NCBI GenBank assembly: GCA_038049695.1 | Contig: CP142461.1 | Coordinates: 25,737,001 to 25,801,000, forward strand | Reading direction: 5' to 3' | Length of the DNA: 64,000 nt | Source: Cinnamomum chago | Lineage: Eukaryota > Streptophyta > Magnoliopsida > Laurales > Lauraceae | Shown: in pieces, positions 60,694 to 64,000 of the stretch | Layout of the letters: each line of letters begins with the position of its first letter | Position numbering within the stretch: the stretch's first letter is position 1 | Notes under the pieces: generated by a model | What the model saw: only the letters and a program-made list of their open reading frames with translations | Databases searched by the model: none | Told to the model about the DNA's origin: nothing | Position numbers and translations under genes: made by a program

Positions 60694-63600
60694 TGAAACA
60701 CATAGTATAGTCAACAATTTAACATAATTACATTGATTGTGTTTTCGTGCAGAGGTTTCGTACAACTCGCTCGAAGTTCGGGTTTTAGCCTTTTCAGACG
60801 TAAAACTTCCTGAAGTGTTTACCAAACCCAAGATTCACCCGAAACCCGTTTCAAATCGAAAAGAATATCGAATTAACCAACAATGCGCATCTCAGCCCAG
60901 AATCTTTTCAATTGGATTTCGAGACGTAAGACTAGAGTACGACACTTGAAACCCTTTTTTCTTTTAAAACTCGATCCCGGAGTTTTCTAGAAGAGGTATT
61001 TGGACCGAGAGTCGCAAGAAACACATACTAGAGTTAACAACTTCGTAAAGCTACATTGATTGAGTTTTCCTACAGAAGTTCCGTACGACGCTTCCGAAGT
61101 TCGACTTTTTAGCCTTTTCAGTCCCAAAATTCCCTGAAGTGTTTACCAAACCCAAGATTCACCCGAAAGCATTTTCAAACTGAAAAGAATCTCGAAATAA
61201 CCTACAAGGCGCAACTCAGCCCAGAATCATTTCAATTGGATTTCGGGGCGTAAAACTAGAGTACAACACTTGAAACCTTATTTTCTATTAAAGCTCGATC
61301 CTAGAGTTCTCTAAAAGGAGTATTTGCACCGAGGGTCGCATGAAACACATAGTATAGTCAACAATTTCGCATAGATACATTGATTGTGTTTTCGTGCAGA
61401 GGTTTCGTTCAACGCGCTCGAAGTTCTAGTTTTAGCCGTTTCAATCGTAAAACTTCCTACAGTATTTCCCAAACCCAAGATTCACCCGAAACCCATTTCA
61501 AACCGAAAAGAATCTCGAAATAACCTATAATGCGCAACGCAGCCCAGAATCTCTTCAATTGGATTTCGAGGCGTAAGACTAGAGTACGACACTTGAAACC
61601 CTTTTTTCTTTTAAAACTCGATCGCGGAGTTTTCTAGAAGGAGTATTTGGACTGAGGGTCGCATGAAACACATAGTAGAGTCAAAAACTTCGTAAAGCTA
61701 CATTGATTGAGTTTTCATACAGAAGTTCTGTACGATGCTTCCGAAGTTCGACTTTTAGCGTTTTCTAGAGGCAGAACTCCCTGAAGTGTTTACCAAACCC
61801 AAGATTCACCCGAAACCCGTTTCAAACCGAAATGAATCTCGAAATAACCTACAATGCGCAACTCAGACCACAATCCTTTCAATAGGATTTCGAGGCGTAA
61901 GACTAGAGTACGGCACTTGAAACTTTATTTTCTATTAAAGCTCGATCCTTGAGTTTTCTAGAAGGAGTATTTGCACCGAGGGTCGTATGAAACATATAGT
62001 ATAGTGAAGAATTTCGCATAGATACATTGATTGTGTTTTCGTGCAGAGGTTTCGTACAACGCGCCCGAAGTTCGGGTTTTAGCCTTTTCAGACGTAAGAC
62101 ATCCTGAAGTGTTTACCAAACCCAAGATTCACATGAAACCCGTTTCAAACCGAAAAGAATCTCGAAATAACCTACAATGCGCATCTCAGCCAGAATCTCT
62201 TCAATTGGATTTCGACGCGTAAGACTAGAGTACGACACTTGAAACCCTATTTCCTATTAAAGCCTGATCCTAGAGTTTTCTAGAAGGAGTATTTCCACCG
62301 AGGGTCGCATGAAACACATAGTAGAGTCAACAGTTTCGCATATATACATTGATTGTGTTTTCGTGCAAAGGTTTCGTACAACGCGCCTGAAGTTCGGGTT
62401 TTAGCGTTTTCAGACGTAAAACTTCATGAAGTGTTTACCAAACCCAAGATTCACCCGACACCAGTTTCAAACCGAAAAGAATCTCGAAATAACCTACAGT
62501 GCGCATCTCAGCCCAGAATCTCTTCAATTGGATTTCGAGGCGTAAGACTAGAGTACGACACTTGAAACCCTTTTTGCTTTTAAAAATGGATCCCGTAGTT
62601 TTCTAGAAGGAGTATTTGGACCAAGAGTCGCATGAAACACATTGTAGAGTCAACAACTTCGTAAAGCTACATTCTTTGAGTTTTCATACAAACGTTCCGT
62701 ATGACGCATCCGAAGTTCGACTTTTAGCCTTTTCAGTCACAGAACTCCCTGAAGTGTTTACAAAACCCAAGATTCACCGGAAACCCGTTTTAAAACGAAA
62801 AGAATCTCGAAATAACCTACAATGCGCAACTCAGCCCCGAATCCTTTCAATTGGATTTCGAGGCGTAAGACTAGAGTACGACACTTGAAACCTTATTTTA
62901 TATTAAAGCTCAATCCTAGAGTTTTCTAGAAGGAGTTTTTGCACCGAGGGTTGGGTGAAACACTTATTATAGTCAACAATTTCGCATAGATACATTGATT
63001 GTGTTTTCAGGCAAAGGTTTCGTACAACGCGCCCGAAGTTCGGGTTTAGCCTTTTCAGACGTAAAACTTCCTGAAGTGTTTACCAAACCCAAGATTCACA
63101 TGTAACCCGTTTCAAACCGAAAAGAATCTCGAAATAACCTACAATGCGCAACTCAGTCCAGAATCCTTTCAATTGGATTTCGAGGCGTAAGACTAGAGTA
63201 CGACACTTGAAATCTTATTTCCTATTAACGCCCGATCCTAGAGTTTTCTAGAAGGAGTATTTTTACCGAGGGTCGTATGAAACACATAGTATAGTCAACA
63301 ATTTCGCTTAGATACAATGATTGTGTTTTCGTGCAGAGGTTTCGTACAACGCGCCCGAAGTTCGGGTTTTAGCCTTTTTACACGTAAAACTTCCTAAAGC
63401 GTTTACCAAACCCAAGATTCACCCGAAACCCGTTTCCAACCGAAAAGAATGTCGAAATAACCTACAGTGCGCATCCCAGCCCAGAATCTCTTCAATTGGA
63501 TTTCAAGGCGTAAGACTAGACTACGACACTTAAAACCCTTTTTTCTTTTAAAACTCGATCCCGGAGTTTTCTAGAAGGAGTATCTGGACCGAGAGTCGCT

Positions 63601-63923
63601 TGAAACACATAGTTGAGTCAACAACTTCGTAAAGCTCCATTGATTGAGTTTTCGTACAGAAGTTCCGTACGACTCTTCCGAAGTTCGACCTTTAGCCTTT
63701 TTAGTCGCAGAACTCCCTGAAGTGTTTACCAAACCCAAGATTCACCCGAAACCCGTTTCAAACCGAAAAGAATGCCGAAATAACCTACAATGCGCAACTC
63801 AGCCCAGAATCCTTTCAATTGGATTTCGAGGCGTAAGACTAGAGAACGACACTTGAATCCTTATTTTCTATTAAAGCTCGATCCTGGAGTTTTCTAGATG
63901 GAGTATTTGCACCGAGAGTCGAA
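60694..63923 (+). repeat. HOR unit 16, 3230 bp, mosaic of units 14 and 15
   Basis: The left part carries unit 14 markers (M1, M3) and the right part unit 15 markers (M5, M9). The switch lies between about 61410 and 62007. Confidence 0.93.
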
Positions 63924-64000
63924 TGAAACACATAGTATAGTCAACAATTTAACATAATTACATTGATTGTGTTTTCGTGCAGAGGTTTCGTACAACTCGC
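63924..64000 (+). repeat. Start of HOR unit 17, cut by the window edge
   Basis: The 77 bp match the start of M1, so the array continues beyond the window in the same phase. Confidence 0.93.

Larger units (their letters stand above)
9016..64000 (+). repeat. Satellite array: 323-bp monomers in a 10-monomer higher-order repeat
   Basis: The whole right-hand 55 kb is tandem satellite with no interruption. Monomers of 322 to 324 bp come in ten distinguishable types that recur in the same order every 3229 to 3230 bp. I count 15 regular ten-monomer units, a rearranged stretch of 20 monomers and 77 bp of a further unit. Corresponding monomers in different units differ at only a few bases, while different types within one unit differ far more, which is the mark of higher-order repeats. 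Monomer starts are set here at TGAAACACATAG. Short reading frames of 63 to 96 codons recur in most monomers but start at TTG and stop within each monomer, so I do not call them genes. Centromeric or other heterochromatic placement is inference. Confidence 0.97.

Noticed and set aside
9059-63856. Recurring 63- to 96-codon reading frames in most satellite monomers
   Set aside because: They start at TTG, end within each monomer, show no domain, and are lost in M2, M3, M4 and M8. They repeat only because the satellite repeats.
9016-64000. CENP-B box in the satellite
   Set aside because: CCCGTTTCAAACCGAA resembles the reverse complement of the box but the spacing is one base too long. A CENP-B and box system is also not established in plants.
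9016-64000. Telomere-like AAACCC motifs in the monomer
   Set aside because: Only single units occur, never a CCCTAAA tandem. They fit the general A- and C-rich composition.
9016-64000. CRISPR array
   Set aside because: The repeats are 323 bp and directly joined, with no unique spacers and no cas genes.
9016-64000. Period change from 3229 to 3230 bp as a separate HOR family
   Set aside because: It is explained by one base in M6 (CATATTACATT against CATATATACATT) in units 1 and 2.

Overview
The window looks like nuclear DNA from a flowering plant and holds two things: a young Ty1/copia LTR retrotransposon (1 to 9015) and, directly abutting it, about 55 kb of unbroken satellite DNA (9016 to 64000). 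The plant assignment rests on the copia gene order, the initiator-Met primer site, the LTR ends and the satellite style. I cannot name the species. I see no host protein gene, tRNA, rRNA or CRISPR array.

Copia element. The window opens inside the 5' LTR, at LTR base 833. Next come the primer-binding site (1170 to 1181), an unusually long leader of about 1.9 kb with two sets of short tandem repeats, one gag-pol frame (3069 to 7001, 1310 residues, order Gag, protease, integrase, reverse transcriptase, RNase H), a polypurine tract and a complete 2000-bp 3' LTR (7016 to 9015). The full element would be about 9.85 kb. The 1168 bp shared by the two LTRs look identical by eye, so the insertion is very recent. 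It landed inside a satellite monomer. The bases after the LTR, TGAAA, continue the satellite, so the left flank outside the window should also be satellite ending in TGAAA.

Satellite. The basic monomer is about 323 bp. Ten monomer types (M1 to M10) repeat in fixed order as a higher-order repeat (HOR) of 3229 to 3230 bp. Two ancestral monomer classes, A and B, can be told apart at both ends. Read this way the HOR is AB, AB, A/B, AB, A/B, AB: four AB dimers and two single monomers (M5, M8) that begin as A and end as B. There are 15 regular HOR units, one rearranged stretch (21934 to 28393) and a partial last unit, 170 whole monomers in all.

The rearranged stretch is the most informative part. 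Three in-register crossovers removed five monomers, added two and removed seven. The net loss of ten is exactly one HOR, so phase is restored downstream. Two of the three junctions lie in the same conserved blocks where the ancient A/B chimeras M5 and M8 switch class. Shared private variants split the array into local families of neighbouring units, and the last full unit is a mosaic of the two before it. Together this is a fine-scale record of satellite evolution by unequal exchange. A centromeric or other heterochromatic location is likely but is inference.
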